Of a DNA stretch of 64,000 nucleotides, positions 45,897 through 55,314 are shown one piece after another (the first letter of the stretch is position 1; each line of letters begins with the position of its first letter). Source of the stretch: Vulcanisaeta souniana JCM 11219 (GTDB lineage: Archaea; Thermoproteota; Thermoprotei; Thermoproteales; Thermocladiaceae); assembly GCF_026000775.1 (NCBI RefSeq), contig NZ_AP026830.1, positions 1,821,056 to 1,885,055 of the forward strand, read 5' to 3'. The notes beneath the pieces are model-generated. The model was given only the letters and a program-made list of their open reading frames with translations, did not search any database and was not told the DNA's origin. A program made the position numbers and the translations under genes.

Positions 45897-46154
45897 GAGA
45901 TGGAAGAACCCATAGTTCATCCCTGGAAGGACATTAACAAGTATATCGAGACCAGGGCCAAAGAGACACTCTACGAGCTTGAGTTGGCGGAGGAATTCCT
46001 AAAGAATGGGCTGTACAGGAATGCTGCGGGTAAGGCATTCCAGGGCTGGAAGGCTGTCCTAGCAGTCCTGGCCGCCAACTCACGTAGCGAATTGGCAGGT
46101 GAGTTCAGGGGCTTCGTTAGACTTAAGGAGAGGGTCAGGGTTGAGGCTGGTTAA
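45897..46154 (+). pseudogene. Truncated PaREP1-type (HEPN-like) gene
   Basis: The frame (MEEPIVHPWKDINKYIETR… GLYRNAAGKAFQGWKAVLA…) matches the first half of the PaREP1 protein at 40914-41423 (shared pattern PWKD…YIE.R…RNAA.KAFQ.(W/F)K). It ends at 46154, before the C-terminal third. Out-of-frame residues continue to about 46320 (VKYLLSKYLVEYRRDHLR; VRIKEKVRVITALKYG), consistent with debris of this or another gene. Confidence 0.6.
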
Positions 46155-46321
46155 GTACCTGCTTTCTAAGTACCTGGTTGAGTATAGGCGTGACCACTTA
46201 AGATCAGTGGTATCGATAGGAATGTGGTCGAGGAGACTGTTAGAATTAAGGAGAAGGTCCGCGTAATAACGGCGCTTAAGTATGGCTCGCTAGTGAAATT
46301 AAAATTGGGAAAGAGGGGATT

Positions 46322-47830
46322 TCAGGCCCGTGGGCTCTGGGTGGGGCAGTTTAGGTTTGACATGACCTTGGCTATTGCCCAAGCCCTCTCGGTGCTGCCC
46401 TCGCCCACTGCCTCTTCATGCATTCTTCTCAATGCCTCGCAGACCTTGGCAACTAGCTCCTGATGCTTCATGACTTCGCTATAACTTATGTAGACCACAA
46501 AATCATTACCTTGCGGGGATAGCTCGGCATTGTAGTCCGTATTTCTTAGTCTCTCCAGGATTGCTCTGGCATCCTCAAGCCTTTTACGCTTGATCCTTAA
46601 CTCCACGCCACCATTATTTTTCACGTGCACATTCATCCAAACGCCGGCAACCTCAACCAATGACCTACCTATCGGCTTAATCTTCGTGCTGGCCAACGCC
46701 AGTAATCGCCTGAACTTCTCGGCGTCGGACAATTGGCTTAAGTCCTCAATCATTACCCTAATCAATGTATTGCTAAGCCACTTCCTAGCGAGCTCGACGG
46801 CTTTCGAGCTATTAATACTATAGTATTTAATGACTTCACGATCAATATCCCTGAAGCCGATGGCCTTCATCCTATCGATGATGCCCCTCCACAACTCGTG
46901 CTTCGAATCACCAATCACGAGCCTAATCGTCTTCTTCTCAACATTGATATTACCATCTCCAAGAATAGCAAACAATAGGAACGTTAGGAACTCATCATCA
47001 CTAAACTTAGAAACCTCCTCGGCGACCCTGGCCTTGTTCTTAGCCTTGTTTCTATGGTCGACGGCCGTTAAACGCCACTTGATGTTGATGTTGGTCTCAT
47101 TGAGGTTCATACCTTCTATGTGCATAGCATTTCTTCCAGGCCACGTTACTAACCATGCGATGACCTGCCATGTTTGATTAGTGCTCATCTCCGGGTAGCA
47201 CTTTTTATTAATTGAGCCGTCTGTTAGGAACAAACCATGCTGCAATGGCTTGAGCGCGTTATCGCCAAATAGCTTGGGAGTTACGGCGCTAGTACTTCTA
47301 GAGCTAACCAATGATACGTTTATTGCTACGCCACTTCCTCTGACCCTAGTTACCTCAATTGCTATGTGCTCCGTGTATAGGTGTGTCATGAAGCTTTTAT
47401 CCTCATTAAACGGTTCTCCTCGTATGATTATTGTTACCTCGTTTCTCCTTAACTTTTCGATTAATTCCTCAAGCTCTCTTCGATAAGTCCTCAGCCATTT
47501 TTCCCTGGCTTGCCTTGCGAGCTCAATCATCTTCTTGGCTACCTCGATCATTGCCTTCCTCAGTTCGGCGATGGTTGGGTCATTGCTCTCCTTGGCCTTC
47601 CCCTCCATCGCCATTAACCAGTTGCTTAGTTCGTTGATTGTTTGATCGAATGGCGTCGTTGAGTCACTCAGCAACACGTCTCTGTGCTCCTCCAACCTCC
47701 TCATGAACTCATTGATCAACTTCATCACCTTCTCAACCACCTTTGGATCGCTGACCTCCTCACCACATTGAAGTCGCTTATCGCCCTCGACCTTCACGCC
47801 CCAGCAAATCCTCAAGCCATTAAGAGCCAT
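46322..47830 (-). CDS. PaREP2-type protein with LAGLIDADG-like motif
   Basis: 502 residues. The N-terminus (NGLRICWGVKVEGDKRLQCGEEV) and long charged helices (about 30-140) recall the PaREP2 paralogues of Pyrobaculum (assignment by memory, not search). At about residue 290 is LLFAILGDGNINVEKK, resembling the LAGLIDADG signature of homing endonucleases, followed by RLVIGDSKHELWRGII. These families are noted for frequent decay. Whether it cuts DNA is unknown. It lies in a zone of broken genes. Confidence 0.5.
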   Translation of the reverse strand: MALNGLRICWGVKVEGDKRLQCGEEVSDPKVVEKVMKLINEFMRRLEEHRDVLLSDSTTPFDQTINELSNWLMAMEGKAKESNDPTIAELRKAMIEVAKKMIELARQAREKWLRTYRRELEELIEKLRRNEVTIIIRGEPFNEDKSFMTHLYTEHIAIEVTRVRGSGVAINVSLVSSRSTSAVTPKLFGDNALKPLQHGLFLTDGSINKKCYPEMSTNQTWQVIAWLVTWPGRNAMHIEGMNLNETNINIKWRLTAVDHRNKAKNKARVAEEVSKFSDDEFLTFLLFAILGDGNINVEKKTIRLVIGDSKHELWRGIIDRMKAIGFRDIDREVIKYYSINSSKAVELARKWLSNTLIRVMIEDLSQLSDAEKFRRLLALASTKIKPIGRSLVEVAGVWMNVHVKNNGGVELRIKRKRLEDARAILERLRNTDYNAELSPQGNDFVVYISYSEVMKHQELVAKVCEALRRMHEEAVGEGSTERAWAIAKVMSNLNCPTQSPRA

Positions 47831-47859
47831 GGAACATCCGTAGGATTAATCCTCAACGA

Positions 47860-48337
47860 GACTAATAAGTCACTACCGACACAGCGCTGGATTGGGTTAA
47901 GCACGAGGTTGAAAGCGAACAAAACGCAAAACGGGAGTAAGGCGTACAAGCTCTACGCCGACTTCACCTACCACGCCCTCGGCAACCGCACATACGCGTA
48001 CTACAGCCCCAGCATGTACAGGGCGGAAGGCGGTGTGGAATTATTGAGGTTGATAGGTTCGGTTTGGTTGTTGGGTAACGCTTTTATAGGTCCTTTCCCC
48101 AGCCTTACCGTGGTTGGGGTTAGGAAGTTGACGGTTACTAGGGCGCCCGTGAACCCAAGCGAGTTGGGCATCGACTCGCTACCCTACGTCGGTGTTATTG
48201 GTGGTAGTGGGCTTGATAGGGAGGGTTTGCTGAGTCGTTACTTGGACCTCGACATGGTTAGGCAGGACATTGCAGCAATAATCGAGGGTGGTAAAAAGAT
48301 AATATCATCACTAGCCAATACCCAGCGCTCTGGCTAG
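47860..48337 (+). pseudogene. Probable 5'-truncated remnant of a repeat-family protein
   Basis: An open plus-strand frame with protein-like content (KAYKLYADFTYHALGNRTYAYY, then YRAEGGVELLRLIGSVWLLG, and a C-terminal LDLDMVRQDIAAIIEGG) lacks a convincing start; the first in-frame ATG is at 48014. It abuts the divergent PaREP2-type gene and overlaps the next gene by 4 nt. I take it as the tail of a PaREP-type paralogue that lost its front. It may instead be translated from 48014 as a 107-aa protein. Confidence 0.35.
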
Positions 48338-48639
48338 GTTCCCTGGGCTTTGTTGCCTCTCCTAAGGCTCCTAACCAGTAACTCACCGCGCCTTGAGAGC
48401 CTGTAGTAAACGTGGTGCTTACGAACTTCATTACTAAGCTTAAACTTGGCAACACTCCTCTTGAGCGTCTTACCACCCCTGACCCTCTCAATTAAGCCCA
48501 TCGACTCAAGCTTATCGAGAATCTGCAACACCTCCTCGAGCGGAATACCCGTGTTAATGGCTATTGACTTACCATAATCCACATTAGCCCTCTTCAGGTG
48601 CATAAGTACGGCAATGTCCTTATTCGTGAGTCCATCCAT
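48334..48639 (-). CDS. DUF2250-family winged-helix protein
   Basis: 101 residues. VLMHLKRANVDYGKSIAINTG, then LDKLESMGLIERV and KFKLSNEVRKHHVYYRLSRRGEL are the conserved blocks of DUF2250, a winged-helix family probably regulating transcription. Next to the nitrate locus but transcribed away from it. DNA from 48640 to 48908 carries no gene I can support, only a degraded snippet (APKEVIDAVESLDIDILIL at about 48757-48820). Confidence 0.8.
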   Translation of the reverse strand: MDGLTNKDIAVLMHLKRANVDYGKSIAINTGIPLEEVLQILDKLESMGLIERVRGGKTLKRSVAKFKLSNEVRKHHVYYRLSRRGELLVRSLRRGNKAQGT

Positions 48640-48908
48640 ATGGTATGGATTAGTATTGCAGAGCTACGTTAATTAAGCTTGACTTAGTCAAAATTTGGGA
48701 CAATAATGTGGAATAGATAGTATTTAAGATAGGGTAGGTATTTAGCGTCTAGGAGGCGCCCAAGGAGGTTATTGATGCTGTAGAGAGCCTCGACATTGAT
48801 ATATTGATATTAGGAAATTGATGAATTACCTTAAGGAAAGGTTAAGCTAAACAATAAGTAAATTTTGTTAGGTGTATTTTCATTAACAATTGAACTTTCC
48901 GCAGTTGT

Positions 48909-49454
48909 TTAGGTGATGCCGTACTTTTTCTTTAACTCATTGATCTCCATAACCCACTTCTCATGCCCTGTCTCATTCTCAATATCCTCAATGGTTCTCG
49001 AACTCTCTAGCGTATCCAATGCCAGTGACCCAGGGAATAACACGTCATTCTCCTTCTTAATATGCTGTGTGAGGTGGTCTGCAAGGAGCTTTAAATGATC
49101 TATTAATGCCTGCCTTGCACCTTCATCCTTATTATCAATCCACATCCTGAGTAATTCCTCACTTATCCTTATCAAGTACCTGGCAATGCCGTGCTCAGTA
49201 ACCATGACATAAACAGGACTACCCTCAAATGGAAATAACCTTAGGTTTAATGATGGGAACAATATGTACTCCTCCTTAGCATGATGGCACTTATCAATAA
49301 ATGCATCAAAGAACCTTATTAAAAACTCAAGGTCCCTGGCGTCAGAGTTATCGTTATTCACTATCTTATAAAGGACTTTAAGTGACTCAAGGATAACATC
49401 ATGATCCTTAATTAAATTATCAATCACATACGCGGTATTAACCCTAATAACCAT
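48909..49454 (-). CDS. Hemerythrin-like (HHE) protein
   Basis: 181 residues from the ATG at 49454. A four-helix HHE domain with likely di-iron ligands H18, H57/H58, E61, H88, H127, H131 and E135. Such proteins bind O2 or NO or repair iron-sulfur damage under nitrosative stress. The minus-strand TATA-like AATTATTTAATT is about 35 nt upstream. It lies back to back with narK, suggesting joint service in nitrate respiration (inference). Confidence 0.85.
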   Translation of the reverse strand: MVIRVNTAYVIDNLIKDHDVILESLKVLYKIVNNDNSDARDLEFLIRFFDAFIDKCHHAKEEYILFPSLNLRLFPFEGSPVYVMVTEHGIARYLIRISEELLRMWIDNKDEGARQALIDHLKLLADHLTQHIKKENDVLFPGSLALDTLESSRTIEDIENETGHEKWVMEINELKKKYGIT

Positions 49455-49699
49455 ACGCAATCAGATGTAAGGCAGCGGGAGGATAATTAAATAATTTAAT
49501 TTCGTGACAATGCACGCACACACTTACGAAAAACGTCACAAGAACCCTTAATGAGGTCGTGAATGAATTATTATGCATATTTACGCATTGCTTTATATAT
49601 TTTTATAATTATTTAAATTCATATCAATATGCACGGTACTTATCAAAACATTTTGATTCTCCCTATATTAAGGAAAAGATAAAAAGCCAAAAACAAAGT

Positions 49700-51019
49700 A
49701 TGAGTATGCCTAAGCGCGAAGAGGTATTGAAGAGGTATGGCATTCGTGGAAGTCCCACTACAGGCCTTATAGCTGGTACCATAGCATTCTTCGCAGGATT
49801 TGCTGCGGTTGCACTATTTGGTATAACGGTGCATACCGTGGCACCATTACTGCATTTAAACATTATTGAGGTCGGTTGGTTAGTGGCTATACCATTGGTA
49901 ACCGGTGCCCTACTTAGGATACCCTTTGGTGCGCTCGTTGATAATGTGGGTGGTAGGAGGATCATACTAACGCAGTTAATCATTGCCATAATAGGCATGA
50001 TTGGCTTAATACTAACCCTGCACGCCATATTAACGCACTCCATAGGATCAAGCATACTGGGTTATGCCCTACTCATGCTATTTGGCGCCGTTGCCGGCAC
50101 GGGAATATCAACATTCGCATCGGGCATAGCATACGTATCTTACTGGTTCCCACAAAGACGACAAGGCTACGCCCTCGGAGCCTATGCAGGGTTTGGTAAT
50201 GCGGCGCCGGGAATATTCACGGCAATACTGCCATATGCCTTAGCAGGCCTTGGGTTAATTGGCGCGTATACCGCGTGGGCGGTGTTCCTAGTAATAATGA
50301 CTGCGGTATTTACCATCATAGGTTATGACGCCTACTACTTCCAATTAGTAAAGAGGGTTGGTCATAATGAGGCTGAGCGCCTAGCCAAGGAGCTGGGGGA
50401 GGAATTAATACCAAGCGGCTCTGCAATTAGGAGCCTGAGTGAGTCGGCCAGGATTTGGCGTACGTGGTTACTAGTCATAATGTACTTCATATCCTTCGGT
50501 GGCTTTGAGGCATTAACAGAGTGGTTACCAACGTACTGGACTAATTACTTATCGTTGGGTATTGCCATGGCGGGCTTTATGACGGGCGTAGTATACTCAT
50601 TAATCACGGCATTAATGAGGGTACCCGGCGGCTGGTTTAGCGATAAATGGAGTGGTGAGAGGGTAGCGATTATCTCCTACATAATCCTGGTTATTGGAAG
50701 TATAATCATGATGTTGAGCCATAACTTCGCCCTTAGCACCGTAGGGACTATAGTAATGGCCATCGGCATGGGCATCGCGAATGCAGCAGTATTTAAACTC
50801 GTACCTAAGTACGTCCCAGAGGCTGTTGGCGGTGCCACCGGCTGGGTCGGGGGCTTAGGCTCGGCGGGTGGCTTACTGATACCGCCGGCTATGGCTACCT
50901 TCGTCGCAATATATGGCCATGTTGGTTATGCATTAGGCTTCATGATATATACGGTATTTGGCTCACTCTCAATAATCTTTGCAATAATACTTTATTGGCA
51001 TGAGCACAAACATAAATAA
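49700..51019 (+). CDS. narK: NarK-type nitrate/nitrite transporter (MFS)
   Basis: About 439 residues from the ATG at 49700 (ATG at 49706 also possible; the frame upstream of 49700 is AT-rich leader). Twelve hydrophobic segments. Nitrate-porter signatures: the loop FGALVDNVGGRRIIL between helices 2 and 3 and the Gly-rich helices GYALGAYAGFGNAAPGI and GGATGWVGGLGSAGG. Imports nitrate or exchanges it for nitrite. Strong TATA-like AT runs lie at 49590-49625. First gene of the nar cluster; its end is 22 nt before narI. Confidence 0.88.
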   Translation: MSMPKREEVLKRYGIRGSPTTGLIAGTIAFFAGFAAVALFGITVHTVAPLLHLNIIEVGWLVAIPLVTGALLRIPFGALVDNVGGRRIILTQLIIAIIGMIGLILTLHAILTHSIGSSILGYALLMLFGAVAGTGISTFASGIAYVSYWFPQRRQGYALGAYAGFGNAAPGIFTAILPYALAGLGLIGAYTAWAVFLVIMTAVFTIIGYDAYYFQLVKRVGHNEAERLAKELGEELIPSGSAIRSLSESARIWRTWLLVIMYFISFGGFEALTEWLPTYWTNYLSLGIAMAGFMTGVVYSLITALMRVPGGWFSDKWSGERVAIISYIILVIGSIIMMLSHNFALSTVGTIVMAIGMGIANAAVFKLVPKYVPEAVGGATGWVGGLGSAGGLLIPPAMATFVAIYGHVGYALGFMIYTVFGSLSIIFAIILYWHEHKHK

Positions 51020-51041
51020 TAATGAGCAACTGTGATTAAAT

Positions 51042-51749
51042 ATGCCGTCTCCCCTCGATGAGGTTCTTTGGGTTTCCCTGCCCTACATAGTCATTGTAGT
51101 ATTTATTGGTGGTCATGTTTACAGGTATGCAGTTGATCAATATGCCTGGGCCTCCAAATCCAGTGAGTTACTTGAGAAGCGTTGGTTAAACATGGGGTCC
51201 CAACTCTTTCATTGGGGTATACTTATCGTAATCCTAGGCCATATAGTGGGTTTATTGGTACCTCCAGGCGTCACTCAAGCCATGGGCATAACTACCGAGG
51301 AGTACCATAGAGTGGCTATAGTCCTTGGTGGCGCCTCCGGGCTTGTGGCTTATCTTGGTGCTTGGATCCTCCTCTTAAGGCGACTCTTGATAACTAGAGT
51401 TAGGAGGACTAGTGATGCAACGGACTTCCTCGTATTAATATTAATAATAGTGACGATGACCCTTGGATTATACAATACATTGATATATGATGTGTTCGTA
51501 CATCCATTCCCCTATAGGTCAACGATAGGTGCATGGTTAAGATCGGTACTTACCCTACAGCCTAACCCTAATTATATGGTTGATGTTCCAATAACATTTC
51601 AATTACATATAGTCTTTGCCTACATACTATTCCTCGTATGGCCATTCACAAGGCTTGTCCATGTCTGGAGTTACCCAATATTCTACCTTAGGAGGGCCTG
51701 GATAATATATAGGAGGGCCAGAAGGCCGGAGGTGGTGGTGCATGCCTAG
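51042..51749 (+). CDS. narI: Respiratory nitrate reductase, gamma subunit (cytochrome b)
   Basis: 235 residues, five transmembrane helices. Haem b ligands match the bacterial spacing: H57 and H67 (LFHWGILIVILGHIVG) and H189 and H207 (QLHIVFAYILF… LVHVWS). It oxidises quinol and passes electrons to NarH. Unusually it comes before narG, giving the order I-G-H-J. Its last codons overlap the start of narG by 8 nt, indicating coupled translation. Confidence 0.92.
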   Translation: MPSPLDEVLWVSLPYIVIVVFIGGHVYRYAVDQYAWASKSSELLEKRWLNMGSQLFHWGILIVILGHIVGLLVPPGVTQAMGITTEEYHRVAIVLGGASGLVAYLGAWILLLRRLLITRVRRTSDATDFLVLILIIVTMTLGLYNTLIYDVFVHPFPYRSTIGAWLRSVLTLQPNPNYMVDVPITFQLHIVFAYILFLVWPFTRLVHVWSYPIFYLRRAWIIYRRARRPEVVVHA

Positions 51750-54700
51750 GGCTAACTTCATTAAGGAAATCTTTAGGCATTTCTTACCCAGGGAGAGATT
51801 TAATAGCGGCTGGAGCGAGGTTGATAATGCTGATAGGGCTTGGGAGGACCTTTATAGGAATCGCTGGCAATTCGATAAGGTTGTTAGGTCCACACATGGC
51901 GTTAATTGCACTGGCTCCTGTAGTTGGAGGGTCTATGTTAAGGATGGTATAGTGGTTTGGGAGCATCAGGCGGTTGATTACCCGACCAATGGCCCCAACA
52001 TGCCTGAGTATGAACCGAGGGGCTGTCCAAGGGGTGCTTCGTTCTCATGGTACATATATAGTCCATTGCGTATTAAGCATCCATATGTTAGGGGCGAGCT
52101 CATGAGGCTGTGGAGGGAGGCTATGTCTAAGTTTGGTGATCCCATAAAGGCTTGGGAATACATAGTCACTAATCCTGAATTGGCAAGTAAGTATAAATCC
52201 GCCAGGGGTAAGGGAGGCTTCGTTAGGGCTTCCTGGGATGAAGTCCTTGAATTAATATCAGCCGCGCTCATATACACCATAAGGACCTATGGGCCTGATA
52301 GGATATTTGGCTTCACGCCAATACCCGCAATGTCCATGGTAAGCTTCTCATCTGGATCGAGGTTCCTTGAATTAATAGGTGGTGTAATGCTGAGCTTTTA
52401 CGATTGGTACGCAGACCTACCCATAGCTTCGCCCCAGGTATGGGGTGAGCAGACCGATGTTCATGAGAGCGCTGATTGGTTCAACTCAATGTACATAATA
52501 GTTTGGGGTACGAACATAGCCATGACGAGGACCCCAGACGCTCACTTCCTAGCTGAGGCCAGGTATAGAGGTACGAAGGTGGTTGTTGTGACCACGGATT
52601 ATACCGACGTTACAAAATTCGCAGACTTATGGATAGCGCCCAGGCCAGGCACTGATGCTGCCTTGGCTATGTCGATGATTCACGTCATATTGAAGGAGTT
52701 CTACGTGGATAGGCAGGTGGATTACTTCATAAACTACGTTAAGAGGTATACAGACTTACCGTTCTTAGTAGTATTAGAGAGAAGTGGAGATTCCTACATA
52801 CCGGGTAGGTTCCTGAGGGCTTCAGACTTAGGACTGAATGTACCAAATGCGGAGTGGAAGACCGTAGCCCTCGACTTAAATACTAAGCAGTTAGCCATCC
52901 CCAATGGTAGTATTGGATTTAGGTGGAGTAATGAGGGTAAGTGGAACCTTAAGCTCGAGGACTCAATAACGGGTAAACCCATAGATCCTGCGTTAACATT
53001 ATTGGGCATGCATGATGATGCAGTATTGGTTCAGACCTACGTTTTTGATGATAAGGGGCCAATACCTATCATCAGGGGAGTTCCCGTTAAGAGATTGAGT
53101 ATTGGTGGTAAGGACTTACTGGTCACGACTGTCTACGACTTATTGCTTGCCCATGTAGGCGTCAACAGGGGCTTACCTGGTGATTATCCATTAAGTTATG
53201 ATGATCCTAAGCCATTTACGCCGGCCTGGCAGGAGGTGATAACGGGTGTTGATAGGAGGGTTGCAATTAGGGTTGCAAGGGAATTCGCTAGGAATGCTGA
53301 GTTGACTGGGGGTAGGTCTATGGTCATCGTAGGCTCAGGCATTAACCATTGGTACCACTCAGACCTCATCTACAGGGCGATAATAACAATGCTTATGCTG
53401 CTCGGAACCATAGGTGTTAATGGAGGTGGCTGGGCGCACTACGTGGGTCAGGAGAAGGTTAGGCCCCTTGATTCCTGGTCCCACATAGCCTTCGCCCAGG
53501 ATTGGGTTAGACCACCAAGGCTCCAGAATACCACGTCATGGTCCTACATACATAGTGACCAGTATAGGTATGAGGACCTAAGCATGGGTAAGGTTGCCGT
53601 TAACCCCGAGTATGAGCATCCAGTGGACTATAACGTTATTGCGGTCAAGAATGGGTGGCTACCATTCTATCCGCAGTTCAGCATCAATCCAATAAGACTC
53701 TACGATGAAGCCACTAAGGCTGGGGCAAGGAGTGATGAGGAGGTTATTAAGTACGTAAAGGAAGGACTTACGAGGGGTAACATAAGGTTCGCTGTTGAGG
53801 ATCCCGACGCACCGGAAAACTTCCCAAGGGTATTATTCATGTGGAGGGCTAACTTCCTCGCCTCGAGCGGTAAGGGTCATGAGTACGTACTCAAGCACCT
53901 ACTAGGCACAGATAACTCGGTGATGGCTAAGGAGGGATTGATAAAGCCTAAGCTCGTCAATTGGCGTGAACCCGCACCCATAGGAAAGCTTGACTTAGTG
54001 GCCACGATTGACTTCAGGATGAGCACATCAGCGCTATACTCAGACATAGTGCTACCTGCGGCGACCTGGTATGAGAAGAATGACCTAAGCACCACGGACC
54101 TACATCCGTTTATACACCCATTTAACCAGGCCATACCACCACCCTGGGAGACTAAGGCTGATTGGGACATATTCGTGGCGTTAGCCAAGAAATTCAGTGA
54201 GATGGCGTGCAAATACCTAGGCAAGGTCAAGGATGTGGTTGCCGTACCGTTACTGCACGACACGCCTGGCGAACTGGGCAATAGGTCTGGCCCGAACATT
54301 GTTATCGTTGAGCGTGATTACTGCGATGTATACCATAAGATGATCACGCTCGGTCCCCTAATTAAGGATTCAATAGGTGCTAAGGGTATTACGTGGAGTG
54401 CCAGGGAGGAGCATGAGGGAGTCGGTAGACTTAACGGGATTGACGAGCACGGTCACCCACTATTGGTTAGGGATTATCAGATTGCTGAGGCGATACTGCA
54501 TTTATCTAGTACTACTAATGGCGAGGCATCGTATAAGGCATACAAGGCGCTTAGTGATAGGGTTGGTATTGACTTAACGCATATTGCGGAAAATCAAAGG
54601 GAGGTGGTGATACACTTCAGTGATCTATCCTACCAGCCAAGGAGAGTGTTAAGGACACCCATTTGGAGCGGTAAGGAATCTGAGGAGAGGCCATACACGC

Positions 54701-55314
54701 CATTTGCATTAAATGTGGAGGACTTAGTGCCTTGGAGAACGTTGACGGGTAGGCAGCACGTGTACCTAGATCATGAGTGGATCATAGAGTTTGGGGAGCA
54801 GCTACCGACGTATAAACCCCCCGTTGCCCAGGTACCGTTTAATAGCGGTGAGGGACCTAGCATTAGTGGTAAGTACTTGGTTGCACGTTACTTGACGCCG
54901 CATGGTAAGTGGCAGATACACTCAACATACATGGATAATCAAATAATGCTAACACTATTTAGAGGGGGTCCCGTTATTTGGATTAATAGCGATGATGCCA
55001 GGGAGATGGGTATTAAGGATAATGATTGGGTCGAGGTAATTAATAGAAATGGTGTAATCGTGGCTAGGGCTGTCACGTCGATAAGAGTTCCGAGGGGTAC
55101 CGTGATCATGTATCATGCCCAGGAGAGGACTGTGAATGTCGGTAAGTCCAAACTGACTAATAGGCCGGGTGGTACCCATAACAGCGCCACTAGGGTTAGG
55201 GTTAAGCCGACACACATGATCGGTGGTTATGCCCAATTAAGTTGGGCGGTTAATTACTACGGCCCGGTCGGTACCCAGAGAGATGAGGTTGTGATAATTA
55301 GGAGGTTGGGGTGA
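51742..55314 (+). CDS. narG: Respiratory nitrate reductase, alpha (molybdenum) subunit
   Basis: 1190 residues, reduces nitrate to nitrite with a bis-MGD molybdenum cofactor. The FS0 cluster ligands H52, C56, C60 and C95 are present (STHGVNCTGSC; EPRGCPRG), the Mo-ligand aspartate is D221 in SFYDWYADLP, and SPQVWGEQTDVHESADW follows. The N-terminus (NFIKEIFRHFLPRERF) has no twin-arginine pair or hydrophobic stretch, unlike the exported archaeal NarG of Haloferax or Pyrobaculum, and resembles E. coli NarG. Overlaps narI upstream and narH downstream (TGATG). Confidence 0.95.
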   Translation: MPRANFIKEIFRHFLPRERFNSGWSEVDNADRAWEDLYRNRWQFDKVVRSTHGVNCTGSCSWRVYVKDGIVVWEHQAVDYPTNGPNMPEYEPRGCPRGASFSWYIYSPLRIKHPYVRGELMRLWREAMSKFGDPIKAWEYIVTNPELASKYKSARGKGGFVRASWDEVLELISAALIYTIRTYGPDRIFGFTPIPAMSMVSFSSGSRFLELIGGVMLSFYDWYADLPIASPQVWGEQTDVHESADWFNSMYIIVWGTNIAMTRTPDAHFLAEARYRGTKVVVVTTDYTDVTKFADLWIAPRPGTDAALAMSMIHVILKEFYVDRQVDYFINYVKRYTDLPFLVVLERSGDSYIPGRFLRASDLGLNVPNAEWKTVALDLNTKQLAIPNGSIGFRWSNEGKWNLKLEDSITGKPIDPALTLLGMHDDAVLVQTYVFDDKGPIPIIRGVPVKRLSIGGKDLLVTTVYDLLLAHVGVNRGLPGDYPLSYDDPKPFTPAWQEVITGVDRRVAIRVAREFARNAELTGGRSMVIVGSGINHWYHSDLIYRAIITMLMLLGTIGVNGGGWAHYVGQEKVRPLDSWSHIAFAQDWVRPPRLQNTTSWSYIHSDQYRYEDLSMGKVAVNPEYEHPVDYNVIAVKNGWLPFYPQFSINPIRLYDEATKAGARSDEEVIKYVKEGLTRGNIRFAVEDPDAPENFPRVLFMWRANFLASSGKGHEYVLKHLLGTDNSVMAKEGLIKPKLVNWREPAPIGKLDLVATIDFRMSTSALYSDIVLPAATWYEKNDLSTTDLHPFIHPFNQAIPPPWETKADWDIFVALAKKFSEMACKYLGKVKDVVAVPLLHDTPGELGNRSGPNIVIVERDYCDVYHKMITLGPLIKDSIGAKGITWSAREEHEGVGRLNGIDEHGHPLLVRDYQIAEAILHLSSTTNGEASYKAYKALSDRVGIDLTHIAENQREVVIHFSDLSYQPRRVLRTPIWSGKESEERPYTPFALNVEDLVPWRTLTGRQHVYLDHEWIIEFGEQLPTYKPPVAQVPFNSGEGPSISGKYLVARYLTPHGKWQIHSTYMDNQIMLTLFRGGPVIWINSDDAREMGIKDNDWVEVINRNGVIVARAVTSIRVPRGTVIMYHAQERTVNVGKSKLTNRPGGTHNSATRVRVKPTHMIGGYAQLSWAVNYYGPVGTQRDEVVIIRRLG

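Noticed and set aside
46224-46463. 79-aa plus-strand frame
   Set aside because: Only its first 30 codons look protein-like and its second half is antisense to the PaREP2-type gene; treated as debris.
52794-53009. Minus-strand frames inside narG and other large genes
   Set aside because: They are antisense shadows with skewed composition and no independent start or promoter signals.
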